From CAZCTC01 sp964501335 (GTDB lineage Bacteria > Chloroflexota > Anaerolineae > B4-G1 > SLSP01), in NCBI GenBank assembly GCA_964501335.1, contig CAZCTC010000005.1, positions 110,328 to 174,327 on the forward strand: a DNA stretch of 64,000 nucleotides, written 5' to 3'. The notes below the pieces were generated by a model that made no database searches, had not been told where the DNA came from, and was given only the letters and a program-made list of their open reading frames with translations. Shown here piece after piece: positions 31,923-39,920 of this stretch (position 1 is the first letter of the stretch; each line of letters starts with the position of its first letter). A program made the translations under genes and the position numbers.

Positions 31923-34037
31923 GTGAATCTCGAAGCTTTGAATGGCCTTTTACGGCCGAAATCAGTGGCAGTCATCGGCGCTTCCGGCACTCCCGGGAAA
32001 ATTGGTTACACTGTGGTCAAGAACCTGCTGGATAGCGGCTTCGAAGGCCCCATCTACCCCATCAACACCAAAGACCCCGAAATTCTGGGACTCAAAGCCT
32101 ATCCCTCGATTTTGGATGTCCCGGGTGAAGTGGATGCCGCCGCCATCGTCGTCCCGGCCAAATTCGTCCCCCAGGTCACCGAAGAATGCGGCAAGAAAGG
32201 CGTTAAGGGCCTGATCGTGATCGCCTCCGGCTTCAGCGAAGTCGGCCGCAAAGATCTCGAAGACCAGCTGCTGGAAACCGCCAAGAAGTATGGCATGCGG
32301 GTTCTGGGACCCAATATCGTCGGCACTCTGTCCAATTCAGACAAACTCAACGCCTCCTTCGCTCCCTTCTTGCCCCTCCCCGGCAAAGCCTCGCTGGTCT
32401 CTCAGAGTGGTGCCTTGTTGATCTCTATCGACGCCGCCACCTATACCCGCCGCGTGGGCTTCGACAAGCTGATTTCTATCGGCAATATGTCCGATGTCGA
32501 CTTCGCCGACCTGATCGAATGGCTGGATCAGGATCCTGACACGGCCTGTATCGTTTTCTACGTGGAAGGCCTCAAAAACGGCCGCCGCTTCATCGAAAAC
32601 GGACGTGCCGCCCACAAACCGATCATCGCCCTGAAATCCGGGGTTTCGGCCCACGGGGCCGCCGCCGCCGCTTCCCACACCGGCTCCCTCGCCGGTGCAG
32701 CCAAGATCTACGATGCCGCTTTCCAACAGGCCGGCGTCGTCCGCGCTATGGATCTGAACAACCTGTTTGACCGCAGCCTGGCGCTCTCCCTGCAGCCCCC
32801 CATGCCCGGCGACAACATGTTGATCATCACCAATGGCGGTGGCGTCGGCGTGCTGGCCACCGACTCCGCAGAACGCTATGGCATTCCATTGCGCTTCGCC
32901 CCCACCGATGTCCAGGAACAACTGAAAAATCACATGCCCGAATTCGGCTCTGCCAAAAATCCCGTCGACCTGACCGGGATGGCGGGGGTAGAATGGTATT
33001 ATGAATCAGTAAAGTACTCTTTTGCTCATCCCTGGGTGAACGCGCTCGTAATTCTTTATTGCGAAACCGCCCAGACTGATCCTCTGGAGATTGCCAAAGG
33101 CATCAAACGCGCGGTGGACGAATCCGGCGTGCTCGGAACCAAACCGGTGGTCGTTTCCTTCGTCGGCGGCGAGCAATCCAACAAAGCCATGCAATGGCTG
33201 GTTGAAAACGGCATCCCGGCATACGGCGCTCCGGATATCGCCGTCAATGCTATGGCGGCCCTGCACGAATATGCCCGCATCCGCACCCTGACCCAGGAAC
33301 CCTTTGTTTCCTGCACCGGTGCCGATCCGGAACGCGCTCGCCAGATCATCGCCGCGGCCCGTGCCGCCGGCCGCGATGCTCTGACCGAAATCGAAGCCAA
33401 ACAGGTCTTTATGGCCTACGGATTGCCCGTAGCCAAGACTCAACTATCACACTCCGAAGACGAAGCCGTTGAAATCGCCCGCGCCACCGGGTTCCCGGTC
33501 GTCATGAAAATCGTCTCGCCCCAAATTCTGCACAAATCGGATGCCGGTGGCGTCAAAGTCAATATTAAAGACGAAGCGGGCGTACGCAGTGCCTATCAGA
33601 CCATCCTGACCAATGCCAAAGCCTATAAAGCCGAAGCAGAGATTCATGGTATCGCCATTCAGGAAATGGCTCCCTGGGGCACGGAAGTAATCCTGGGCTC
33701 CGTCAACGATGCCAGCTTTGGCCCCACCATGATGTTCGGCCTGGGAGGGATTTTTGTGGAAGTCCTTAAGGATGTCACCTTCCGTGTCGCCCCGGTCTCT
33801 CAGGTTCAGGCACAACGGATGTTAGGTGAAATCCGGGGCGGCCCGATCCTGGCGGGCGCCCGAGGGGAAGCCCCGCGCGACCGCAAAGCCCTCTCCGAAG
33901 TCATCTGTCTTTACTCCCAGATGATCCTGGATTTGGGTGATGAAATCGCGGAATCCGATGCCAACCCGGTGCTGGTCTACGAAGAAGGCCAGGGGGTCAA
34001 AGTGGTCGATGCCCGCCTTATCCTGAAAAAGAAGTAG
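31923..34037 (+). CDS. acdA: NDP-forming acyl-CoA synthetase (acetate-CoA ligase, fused alpha-beta)
   Basis: This 704-residue enzyme makes acyl-CoA plus NDP and phosphate from acid, CoA and NTP, or runs in reverse to make ATP. The N-terminal CoA-binding Rossmann domain (LLRPKSVAVIGASGTPGKIG) is followed by the succinyl-CoA-synthetase-like alpha part with the phosphorylated His in SHTGSLAG (about residue 258). The C-terminal ATP-grasp beta part begins near EIEAKQVFMAYGLP and contains HKSDAGGVKVN. Full fusion of both subunits is usual in bacteria. GTG 31923 has AAGGAGG about 7 bases upstream. It may serve acetate or branched-acid metabolism. Confidence 0.92.
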   Translation: MNLEALNGLLRPKSVAVIGASGTPGKIGYTVVKNLLDSGFEGPIYPINTKDPEILGLKAYPSILDVPGEVDAAAIVVPAKFVPQVTEECGKKGVKGLIVIASGFSEVGRKDLEDQLLETAKKYGMRVLGPNIVGTLSNSDKLNASFAPFLPLPGKASLVSQSGALLISIDAATYTRRVGFDKLISIGNMSDVDFADLIEWLDQDPDTACIVFYVEGLKNGRRFIENGRAAHKPIIALKSGVSAHGAAAAASHTGSLAGAAKIYDAAFQQAGVVRAMDLNNLFDRSLALSLQPPMPGDNMLIITNGGGVGVLATDSAERYGIPLRFAPTDVQEQLKNHMPEFGSAKNPVDLTGMAGVEWYYESVKYSFAHPWVNALVILYCETAQTDPLEIAKGIKRAVDESGVLGTKPVVVSFVGGEQSNKAMQWLVENGIPAYGAPDIAVNAMAALHEYARIRTLTQEPFVSCTGADPERARQIIAAARAAGRDALTEIEAKQVFMAYGLPVAKTQLSHSEDEAVEIARATGFPVVMKIVSPQILHKSDAGGVKVNIKDEAGVRSAYQTILTNAKAYKAEAEIHGIAIQEMAPWGTEVILGSVNDASFGPTMMFGLGGIFVEVLKDVTFRVAPVSQVQAQRMLGEIRGGPILAGARGEAPRDRKALSEVICLYSQMILDLGDEIAESDANPVLVYEEGQGVKVVDARLILKKK

Positions 34038-34063
34038 TTTCTTTCTCTAGATTGATAGTGAAC

Positions 34064-34092
34064 AACCGCCCCGTTTCGACGGGGCGGTTTTC
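34064..34092 (+). terminator. Terminator after the acyl-CoA synthetase
   Basis: An 11-bp stem, AACCGCCCCGT (34064-34074) with ACGGGGCGGTT (34079-34089), a TTCG tetraloop and a short T-run. Confidence 0.85.
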
Positions 34093-34254
34093 TATATCTC
34101 CATTTGTACCGCGGCATATAGACGCTACTTCCATTTCCTCCTATAGTGAGGGCTGTGAGTGCGGTTGCCCGCCGCCAGCGGTGCAACAAAGCCGCCGGAT
34201 TGCGGGAGAAGAAGAAATTCCCACCGGCACTTAACCCTAAACAGGAGGTACGCA

Positions 34255-34512
34255 ATGTTGCTCAATATCTTAGCCTGGATTGTCCTTGGGGGCATCGCAG
34301 GCTGGATTGCCAGCATTATAATGCGGCGGGATGCCCAGATGGGTGTGTTGGCCAATATTGTGGTCGGGATTGTCGGCGCACTGATCGGGGGCTTCCTGAT
34401 GAATGCATTGGGCGCCCCTGGAGCAACCGGGTTTGACCTCTACAGTCTCCTGGTCGCGGTCCTGGGTGCGGTCGTGCTCCTATTCTTTGTCGGCCTGTTA
34501 CGGCGCGCCTGA
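34255..34512 (+). CDS. GlsB/YeaQ/YmgE-family small membrane protein
   Basis: This 85-residue membrane protein of the transglycosylase-associated family has three hydrophobic segments with glycine zippers (WIVLGGIAGWIASIIM; GVLANIVVGIVGALIGGFLM; LLVAVLGAVVLLFF). Members are small stress-associated proteins of unknown mechanism. ATG 34255 has AGGAGG 6 bases upstream; the longer frame to 34159 is not a start. The leader from 34092 is not coding. Confidence 0.85.
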   Translation: MLLNILAWIVLGGIAGWIASIIMRRDAQMGVLANIVVGIVGALIGGFLMNALGAPGATGFDLYSLLVAVLGAVVLLFFVGLLRRA

Positions 34513-34534
34513 CAGGCGCCACTCTCGGGTCTTG

Positions 34535-34568
34535 AGAGCGACCTCTAAAAGAGGTCGCTCTTTCTTGT
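34535..34568 (+). terminator. Terminator after the GlsB-like gene
   Basis: Stem GAGCGACCTC (34536-34545) with GAGGTCGCTC (34551-34560), loop TAAAA, then TTTCTTG. Confidence 0.88.
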
Positions 34569-34659
34569 TGCCAGCCCCAACCAAATGCTACTACTTTCCA
34601 ACCAATTCCAGAACAAACCCAACCGAATACGTAACAACAAAGTAATTTTTCGGAGTATT

Positions 34660-34776
34660 ATGGAAAAGCAAATGTCCCGGACTCAGGTCGTCTCGTTTTC
34701 GCTTATGAGTACTGGCCCCTTGGGCAAACCGGCTGGCCCCGGCCATCAAACAACTGATCAAATCGATCAATGGTAG
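34660..34776 (+). CDS. Possible 38-residue upstream peptide
   Basis: ATG 34660 (after CGGAG) opens a 38-codon frame starting MEKQMSRTQVVSFSLM and ending in a TAG that overlaps the GGAAGGAT ribosome site of the next gene. That arrangement fits a leader or regulatory peptide, but the sequence itself has no known similarity to me. Confidence 0.3.
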   Translation: MEKQMSRTQVVSFSLMSTGPLGKPAGPGHQTTDQIDQW

Positions 34777-34783
34777 GAAGGAT

Positions 34784-35197
34784 ATGAACCAAAACGAATT
34801 TACCCGGCTTTTCCAATCGGCCCTGGAGCTGGCGGCCCTGCGCGCCGAACAGCGCTTGAATCTGCGAGTGCCCCGTCATTTCGCCATCCGCCTCGCATTC
34901 CCGCATGAATCCGTCCAACTCCTATCCCTGGAACGTGCCGCTGAAGAACTCTTTCTGGCTCCGGATAAATTTTACCTGATCATCGATGTAGGTATCGTCG
35001 AAATCAAACCCCACGAAGCCATCGTTCTGGTCCGGCCGGCCCCGGGAGCCCCTGGACCTTTCCACGAAACCTGGAATGAACCGGCCGGTACCGGCCCCTT
35101 CCGCCAACGCGATTGGCCCTTGAAGAAAACTACGGAACCCCCCCTGGAAATTCCGGTTGAATTGTTCCGCTTTAACCTGGCGGCGCAACCTTCGTAA
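34784..35197 (+). CDS. Conserved-looking 137-residue hypothetical protein
   Basis: This protein of 137 residues starts MNQNEFTRLFQSALELAALR with a helical region, then an alternating pattern (FAIRLAFPHESVQLLSLERA; FYLIIDVGIVEIKPHEAIVLV) ending in a Pro-rich half (APGAPGPFHETWNEPAGTG). It has no signal peptide or membrane segment. AAGGAT precedes ATG 34784, and a perfect terminator follows. I do not recognise the family. Confidence 0.65.
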   Translation: MNQNEFTRLFQSALELAALRAEQRLNLRVPRHFAIRLAFPHESVQLLSLERAAEELFLAPDKFYLIIDVGIVEIKPHEAIVLVRPAPGAPGPFHETWNEPAGTGPFRQRDWPLKKTTEPPLEIPVELFRFNLAAQPS

Positions 35198-35230
35198 TAA
35201 GGATTTGGAGGAGAGGTTATGGGAGGGGGA

Positions 35231-35262
35231 AGCGGGGCCGGCATGCCGGCCCCGCTTTCATA
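35231..35262 (+). terminator. Terminator after the 137-residue gene
   Basis: Stem AGCGGGGCCGGC (35231-35242) with GCCGGCCCCGCT (35245-35256), separated by AT; a short TTCA follows. It could also act on the opposite strand. Confidence 0.75.
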
Positions 35263-35429
35263 TCTCCCAACGAAATTCCAATCCTCCCTACCCACTCCAT
35301 AAATAATCCAACAACATCCGGCGCTCATCTTCCACTATTGGTTTTATACTGTGAAACATATACAGGTTGAGTTTCGGCGTTGAGACCGAAGTAATAAAAT
35401 CAAATTTATAGTGGGATGATCGAGATAAA

Positions 35430-35469
35430 AAGAACCGGTACCCTTAACAGAGTACCGGTTCTTTCTTTT
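35430..35469. terminator. Bidirectional terminator before the DoxX gene end
   Basis: Stem AAGAACCGGTAC (35430-35441) with GTACCGGTTCTT (35452-35463) has T-runs on both sides (TTTCTTTTT after it on plus; TTTTTATC on minus). It fits the end of the DoxX gene on the minus strand and protects against readthrough from plus. Confidence 0.8.
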
Positions 35470-35957
35470 TACCGTAACCAGGGAAAACGCTTTACAAGGG
35501 ACAACCCGTCCCACCATCGCCCCAATCCCCACGTCTCCCCGGCATGTATGCTGTTCAGCCCCAACAGCGTCAACGCATAAATGATGTGCTCATCGAGAAA
35601 AGGATGGTTCGCCGGAGGCAAATGGGAAGACCACATCAACAGCATAAGCACCACCCCACCATACGCCGCGACCTTCATCCCAATCCCCAAAATCAAAGCC
35701 AATCCCAATCCCAACAACCCGCCCATGAAAAGGACATCAATTAGCGGGTTGCCCGCCAAAACCTGGTAAAGCCCAGCCAAAGGACCTGCCGTGGCAAACT
35801 TTAAATATCCTAGAGTGGGAGAGCCCCCCGCCAACCACGATTTATCTGGAGTTGTGGCAAACCCCAGCCCCAAAACTTTATCCAGAAATGCCCAAAGGAA
35901 TACCAACCCTAACGCAATCCGCGTTGCAGCCCAAATGTACCGTGTTTTCGTCTCCAT
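35469..35957 (-). CDS. DoxX-family membrane protein
   Basis: This 162-residue membrane protein has four hydrophobic helices. The start METKTRYIWAATRIALGLVF is followed by WAFLDKVLGLGFAT, a typical DoxX/TQO small subunit opening, and by the SPTLGYLKFATAGPLAGLY segment and a late LGLNSIHAGETWGLGRWW. DoxX relatives are linked to quinol/thiosulfate oxidation or to oxidative-stress complexes. ATG 35957 is chosen for AAGGAG 9 bases upstream. It ends at the bidirectional terminator. Confidence 0.85.
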   Translation of the reverse strand: METKTRYIWAATRIALGLVFLWAFLDKVLGLGFATTPDKSWLAGGSPTLGYLKFATAGPLAGLYQVLAGNPLIDVLFMGGLLGLGLALILGIGMKVAAYGGVVLMLLMWSSHLPPANHPFLDEHIIYALTLLGLNSIHAGETWGLGRWWDGLSLVKRFPWLR

Positions 35958-36040
35958 TTTGGTTACACTCCTTTTCAATAGTTATGCTTATTTGTGGAGG
36001 TATACCTTATTATAACATAAAAACACGATATTTTTAGTAT

Positions 36041-36877
36041 TTATTTTACATTTTCGATCTGACAGTAAGGACAGAAATAAGTACTTCGCTGTCCTAAAAC
36101 GGTCCTTTCAATGGGACGGCCACAACGTAAACAAGGTTCTCCAGTCCGATCATACACAGCCAGATGTAATTGATGCCGCCCCAATCCGCCATCCGGGTAA
36201 ACATACTGGCGATCTCCCAGGCTTGTACCACCATCCATCACCGCTTCCTGCAATACAGTTGTAATTCCAACATGCAATTGCTGAACTTCATCAACAGTCA
36301 ATGAGCTGGCAACCCGTTGAGGATGAATGGAAGCGCGCCATAAGGCTTCACTGGCATAGATATTTCCCAACCCGGCTACAATTTCCTGATCCAACAGAAC
36401 GCGTTTGATCTCCCCCCGTCGACCATCTAACCGACCGGCAAGAATATCCGGCGTAAACGTTACCTCTAAAGGTTCAGGCCCCAGATGCCCGAACAATTCC
36501 CGGGTATCCTCTACCAGATAAAATCGACCAAATTTCCGTTGATCGGAGAAAAGCAACCATCTCCCATCGTCCAGTTGAAAACGCGCCCGGGTATGCCGAT
36601 CTTCTCCCGACCCATCCTCCCCACCACACACAAAAAACTTTCCCGTCATCCGCAAATGCACTACCCAGGTCCAATCATTATCCAACGTAAACGTAATATA
36701 TTTGCTGCGCCGCCCTACTGCGAGAATCTTCCGCCCGATTATCCCGGCCAGAAAAGCATCCACTGCCGGGCGATCAATCACCCCTGGCCAAAGAAGCTCT
36801 CCCCGAACGACAGCCCGATCAATCAAAGATGGTTGCAACATTCGCGCAACGGTTTCAACTTCAGGCAATTCCGGCAT
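36041..36877 (-). CDS. mutM: Formamidopyrimidine-DNA glycosylase (MutM/Fpg)
   Basis: This 278-residue base-excision repair enzyme removes 8-oxoguanine and cuts the AP site. It starts MPELPEVETVARML, where Pro2 is the nucleophile and Glu3 the proton donor. It also has the helix-two-turn-helix segment (LGNIYASEALWRASIHP) and the C-terminal zinc finger (CLRCGRPIERTV and CPYCQ). It starts 12 bases after the SUOX-like gene on the same strand and shares its transcript. Confidence 0.96.
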   Translation of the reverse strand: MPELPEVETVARMLQPSLIDRAVVRGELLWPGVIDRPAVDAFLAGIIGRKILAVGRRSKYITFTLDNDWTWVVHLRMTGKFFVCGGEDGSGEDRHTRARFQLDDGRWLLFSDQRKFGRFYLVEDTRELFGHLGPEPLEVTFTPDILAGRLDGRRGEIKRVLLDQEIVAGLGNIYASEALWRASIHPQRVASSLTVDEVQQLHVGITTVLQEAVMDGGTSLGDRQYVYPDGGLGRHQLHLAVYDRTGEPCLRCGRPIERTVLGQRSTYFCPYCQIENVK

Positions 36878-36889
36878 CGAAAAACCTCC

Positions 36890-37501
36890 CTACTCTGCCT
36901 CATCCAAAAATCGAATAACCTCACCATCAGGAATTCGTCGCCATGTATGTGTATTGACATCGTGAATACGACCCGCAGTGATTAAGGCCGCCTCCGGATA
37001 TCCCCGGACTTCCCAATACCCCGCCAGAGGACGATCCACTAATTCTACCGCAACAACGCTCTTAGCCGATTTATATCCCCACAAATAAGGACAAAAAACC
37101 CGCACGGGCCCCCCGTAATCCGAAGTCAACGGTTCCCCATCGAATTCAAAAGCCAGCAAAGTCCGCTCCGCCAGAGCTACCGATAAAGGAATCGTCGTGG
37201 TGTAAATCCGGCGATGGGATGTAAACCGCACATGGCTCGCTTCCACGGCTACCCCTACCTCCCCAAATAAATCCTTAAAGCTGACCCCGCCCCAGAACCC
37301 TCGCACACTCCATCGCGTGACGGAAGTCAATCGGGCATCCACCACGGTTTTCGGCATCAACACTAAATCTTCAAAGGTATAGACCCGGGGATGAGCAATC
37401 AGGCCCTTCACTTCAACCTGCCAGCCGGCAGCCGACAAAGGACCGGGATGACCTTCTGCCCAAAAAACAGGTGTATGCATCTCCTGCAACTTTGCGCTCA
37501 T
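36890..37501 (-). CDS. SUOX-like molybdopterin-domain protein lacking the Cys ligand
   Basis: This 203-residue protein has the sulfite-oxidase/MsrP catalytic fold: GWQVEVKGLIAHPRVYTFEDLVLMP, GGVSFKDLF, DYGGPVRVFCPYLWGYKSAK and a late EVRGYPEAALIT. In active members the molybdenum ligand is Cys in an HCVTxWS motif; here the sequence is LTSVTRWSV, with Ser60 (codon TCC) in place of Cys. The flanking Thr-Arg-Trp-Ser is kept. So either the cofactor is bound differently, or the domain is non-catalytic. There is no signal peptide, as for cytoplasmic relatives in this subgroup. ATG 37501 (AGGTGAT site) is chosen over a TTG 21 bases upstream. It lies between mutM and a peroxiredoxin gene. Confidence 0.8.
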   Translation of the reverse strand: MSAKLQEMHTPVFWAEGHPGPLSAAGWQVEVKGLIAHPRVYTFEDLVLMPKTVVDARLTSVTRWSVRGFWGGVSFKDLFGEVGVAVEASHVRFTSHRRIYTTTIPLSVALAERTLLAFEFDGEPLTSDYGGPVRVFCPYLWGYKSAKSVVAVELVDRPLAGYWEVRGYPEAALITAGRIHDVNTHTWRRIPDGEVIRFLDEAE

Positions 37502-37545
37502 ATCACCTACCCCCTTTTCCAACTAAAAACAGATACAATAGACCC

Positions 37546-37588
37546 GTCCCGTCCTGAACAGACGGAACGGGCCCTTTTCTTCTCAAGC
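37546..37588. terminator. Hairpin between peroxiredoxin and SUOX-like genes
   Basis: Arms CCCGTCCCGTC and GACGGAACGGG pair with one mismatch and a seven-base loop; CCCTTTTCTT follows on the plus strand. It lies just past the peroxiredoxin stop on minus, so it may separate the two transcripts. Confidence 0.5.
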
Positions 37589-37593
37589 CAGAT

Positions 37594-38211
37594 TTACTTG
37601 CCTTCAGACGACGGCTGCGATTCCCAAACCTTACCCACCAGATCGGCTCCCGGTTTTAAGGTCGCCGCCCCCGGATGCCAACAGGCCGTCAGCGCCTCTT
37701 CGGGATGGGCATAAATGTATTGTGCACCCTGCACCAACCGCAGCAGTTCATCCACATCCCGACTCAAAGGCCCGGCCAACACTTGAGCTGCCTGCAACAC
37801 CCCCGCCGGATCGATCACAAACATCCCCCGCAAATCGGTCCCGGCCATCTCATCATATACACCATACCGCCGCCCCAGATTTCCGGCGCGATCGGTCAAC
37901 ATGGGATAAGGCAACCCTTTCGGAACCATCTTGGATAGCTCATTCCGCTGCCAGGCCAGATGGACATAGGGAGAATCCACACTGATCCCTAAAATTTCCA
38001 CGCCCAAAGCCTGAAATTCGGAATACCGCTTCGCTACCGCTACCAGCTCCGTGGGACAGACAAAGGTAAAATCTCCAGGATAGAAAAAGAGAATCACCCA
38101 CTTTCCCTGATAATCACTTAACTTCAGCCGGGTGATATCCCCCTCCACTAAAGCCTCGACATCAAATTCGGGAGCCTTGCGCCCCACTTGAGCCCATTCT
38201 TGAAATTCCAT
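37594..38211 (-). CDS. Typical 2-Cys peroxiredoxin (AhpC/TSA)
   Basis: This 205-residue thiol peroxidase reduces H2O2 and organic peroxides. The peroxidatic Cys52 sits in FYPGDFTFVCPTEL and the resolving Cys177 in ALTACWHPGA. The downstream tail is longer than in AhpC (KVWESQPSSEGK) and lacks the YF motif, which suggests resistance to overoxidation. ATG 38211 follows AGGAGG by 4 bases. The operon-like run on the minus strand continues to the rubrerythrin-like and GAF genes upstream, all linked to oxidative stress. Confidence 0.94.
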   Translation of the reverse strand: MEFQEWAQVGRKAPEFDVEALVEGDITRLKLSDYQGKWVILFFYPGDFTFVCPTELVAVAKRYSEFQALGVEILGISVDSPYVHLAWQRNELSKMVPKGLPYPMLTDRAGNLGRRYGVYDEMAGTDLRGMFVIDPAGVLQAAQVLAGPLSRDVDELLRLVQGAQYIYAHPEEALTACWHPGAATLKPGADLVGKVWESQPSSEGK

Positions 38212-38260
38212 GCCACCTCCTGAGATCAACTAAAACCAGACTTTCCCTTCAAGATTATTT

Positions 38261-38740
38261 TTAACGCGGATACCCAAACCGGGATTCATAACGCGCCATC
38301 AACACATTGAAATGGCTCATTTCTGCCGCCGCTAATTGCATAAACAACTGGCGTGCCGCCGAATCCTCCAGGCTTTGAGCATACCCGCGGTACAAATTAT
38401 AGCTTTTGTTCTCAATCCCCAGGGCGAACAATAACCCGTCTTCTTCATTCGGAGTCGCCGGCAAAGCTTCCACAGCCGCTTTGCCCTGCGGAAAAAGCGG
38501 ATCGCCGCTGTCCAACGCTTCCACAGCCGCCAGCTCAGGAATCGAACTCCAACCGGCGCCGCCTTGCAACGCCTGCAGCTGCCGTTGAATATAGCCGGCA
38601 TGGGCGACTTCATCCACAGCCAGCAACTTGAAGGTTTCTATCAATTCGGGGTCGTGAATCTGAGAGGCCAACGTTTGGTAAAAGGACTGTCCTTCCTGCT
38701 CCAGTTTCAATGCACCTGCCAAGATTTCAACCGGCTCCAT
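38261..38740 (-). CDS. Rubrerythrin-like diiron protein
   Basis: This 159-residue ferritin-like protein keeps the di-iron ligands Glu15 (LKLEQEG), Glu44 and His47 (AVDEVAHAGY), and later Glu (FALGIENKSYNLY) and Glu/His (AAAEMSHFNVL). It lacks the C-terminal rubredoxin domain, so it is of the erythrin (symerythrin) type. Members reduce H2O2 with two electrons from a partner. ATG 38740 has GAGGAGG 5 bases upstream. The upstream promoter is strong. Confidence 0.86.
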   Translation of the reverse strand: MEPVEILAGALKLEQEGQSFYQTLASQIHDPELIETFKLLAVDEVAHAGYIQRQLQALQGGAGWSSIPELAAVEALDSGDPLFPQGKAAVEALPATPNEEDGLLFALGIENKSYNLYRGYAQSLEDSAARQLFMQLAAAEMSHFNVLMARYESRFGYPR

Positions 38741-38789
38741 CGAATCCTCCTCGATTTGCATTGGGGATAATTTTTAAGAAAACCGTCTT

Positions 38790-38818
38790 ATTATACCACG
38801 AGGAAAATTGAGCGTCAA
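38790..38818 (-). promoter_or_regulatory. Promoter of the rubrerythrin-like gene
   Basis: On the minus strand: TTGACG (38818-38813), a 17-base spacer and TATAAT (38795-38790). Confidence 0.78.
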
Positions 38819-38830
38819 TCTTAATTAACC

Positions 38831-39298
38831 TCAAAACAACCTTGCCACCGCAGTTCCAACCTGTTCCAGAAACAACCGATCCTCAACGGTAAACGGCGCC
38901 CGCCGATGAGAATCGATATCCAACTCCCCATACACAACTTCGCCTTTGAGGATCGGAATAACGATCTCAGACTGGACTGCCGGACTGCAGGAAAGATAAT
39001 TGCCCTCAGTCCGCACATCCTGGATCACAAAGGTCTGCCGGGTCTCCGCAGCCTGCCCACAAATTCCCCGCCCAAACGGAATGCGCACATGTTCAGTCGC
39101 CTCCCCCACAAACGGTCCTAACACCAGCTCCCGCTCCCGTTCCGGATCGGTCAAATAAAAGCCGACCCATTGATAATGGGGAACTTCAGCCGCCAGCAAT
39201 TCACACACAGCCGCCAGCTTCGCCGTCCGCTCCCCATCCCCGGCAATAATCGCCTGCACTCGCGGTAATAATTCGGCAAAGGCCACCTGAGTTTCCAT
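38831..39298 (-). CDS. GAF-domain protein, free methionine-R-sulfoxide reductase-like
   Basis: This 155-residue single-GAF protein resembles fRMsr enzymes, which reduce free Met-R-O with thioredoxin. Residues that match: YQWVGFYL, GPFVGEATEHVRIPFGRGICGQAA with a catalytic-type Cys near 84, and NYLSCSPAVQSEIVIPI with a second Cys near 113, then GELDIDSH. The third Cys present in classical enzymes is absent, so the activity is likely but not certain. It has its own strong promoter (TTGACA/TATACT) and sits upstream of the rubrerythrin and peroxiredoxin genes. Confidence 0.8.
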   Translation of the reverse strand: METQVAFAELLPRVQAIIAGDGERTAKLAAVCELLAAEVPHYQWVGFYLTDPERERELVLGPFVGEATEHVRIPFGRGICGQAAETRQTFVIQDVRTEGNYLSCSPAVQSEIVIPILKGEVVYGELDIDSHRRAPFTVEDRLFLEQVGTAVARLF

Positions 39299-39350
39299 TT
39301 TACGCTTACCTACTCCTTGCTAAAATTTTCCATCTCAATCCGGTTGAAAA

Positions 39351-39378
39351 AGTATAGCCACGCCCCGCCAGCTGTCAA
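39351..39378 (-). promoter_or_regulatory. Promoter of the GAF/fRMsr-like gene
   Basis: On the minus strand: TTGACA (39378-39373), a 16-base spacer and TATACT (39356-39351). Confidence 0.78.
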
Positions 39379-39418
39379 AAATCTCCGTCATAATGGCTAG
39401 TTTTTTCCTAACAAACCC

Positions 39419-39447
39419 TTGAAAAAGTAAGCTGGTTGTGTTATGAT
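39419..39447 (+). promoter_or_regulatory. Promoter of the Cys-cluster/GH operon
   Basis: TTGAAA (39419-39424), a 17-base spacer and TATGAT (39442-39447). The -10 lies inside the longer reading frame and so decides the start of the next gene. Confidence 0.75.
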
Positions 39448-39540
39448 GACGCCGCTCTTATAAGATCCCATATTTCTGGCAACTCTGATGAAGGATCCCA
39501 AAAAGAGTGGATTTTATTGCATCGGAGTTTCAGGGAAGTT

Positions 39541-39918
39541 ATGTATCCAGATAGCGAAATTCTTTTCCCACCGCGGTGCATCCCTCAGCTTCGCGATTTA
39601 CGCGAAACACAATGGCAGCGGCTCATTGAACGGTTGACCAATTTGCCTCATAACAATGAGGAAGTCCTGGCCTTCGGTTTGATGATGATCCGCCTGGGTA
39701 GTTGTCTGACCTGCGATTTGGACAGTTACCGCGCTTCGCTCGGTTGCTGTACCTGCGCCCGTCGCACCGTCAGCGGCTACAAAGACAACGACGACGCTTT
39801 GATTGAGCTTTATCAGAAAGCGTTGGACGATGTCAAAAACTACACCGGTAACGGAGATTTACCCCTCCCTGTCCGGCTCATGCTCGCGGAAAAACCCCGC
39901 GAAAAACTCAGGAAGTAA
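39541..39918 (+). CDS. Conserved 125-residue cysteine-cluster protein of unknown function
   Basis: It starts MYPDSEILFPPRCIPQLRDL. A compact cysteine group near the middle reads CLTCDLDSYRASLGCCTC (five cysteines), which suggests a metal site. I recall similar 'YPDSEILFPP...CLTCDLDSYRASLG' proteins in Chloroflexota, function unknown. ATG 39541 is used: AGGGAAG precedes it, and an upstream start at 39436 would lie before the -10 box at 39442. The downstream glycoside hydrolase gene starts 2 bases after its stop, so the two genes are coupled. Confidence 0.75.
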   Translation: MYPDSEILFPPRCIPQLRDLRETQWQRLIERLTNLPHNNEEVLAFGLMMIRLGSCLTCDLDSYRASLGCCTCARRTVSGYKDNDDALIELYQKALDDVKNYTGNGDLPLPVRLMLAEKPREKLRK

Positions 39919-39920
39919 CT

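Noticed and set aside
39436..39540. Upstream start for the cysteine-cluster protein
   Set aside because: The -10 box (39442-39447) lies inside this extension, so the longer protein could not be made from that promoter; no ribosome site is present.
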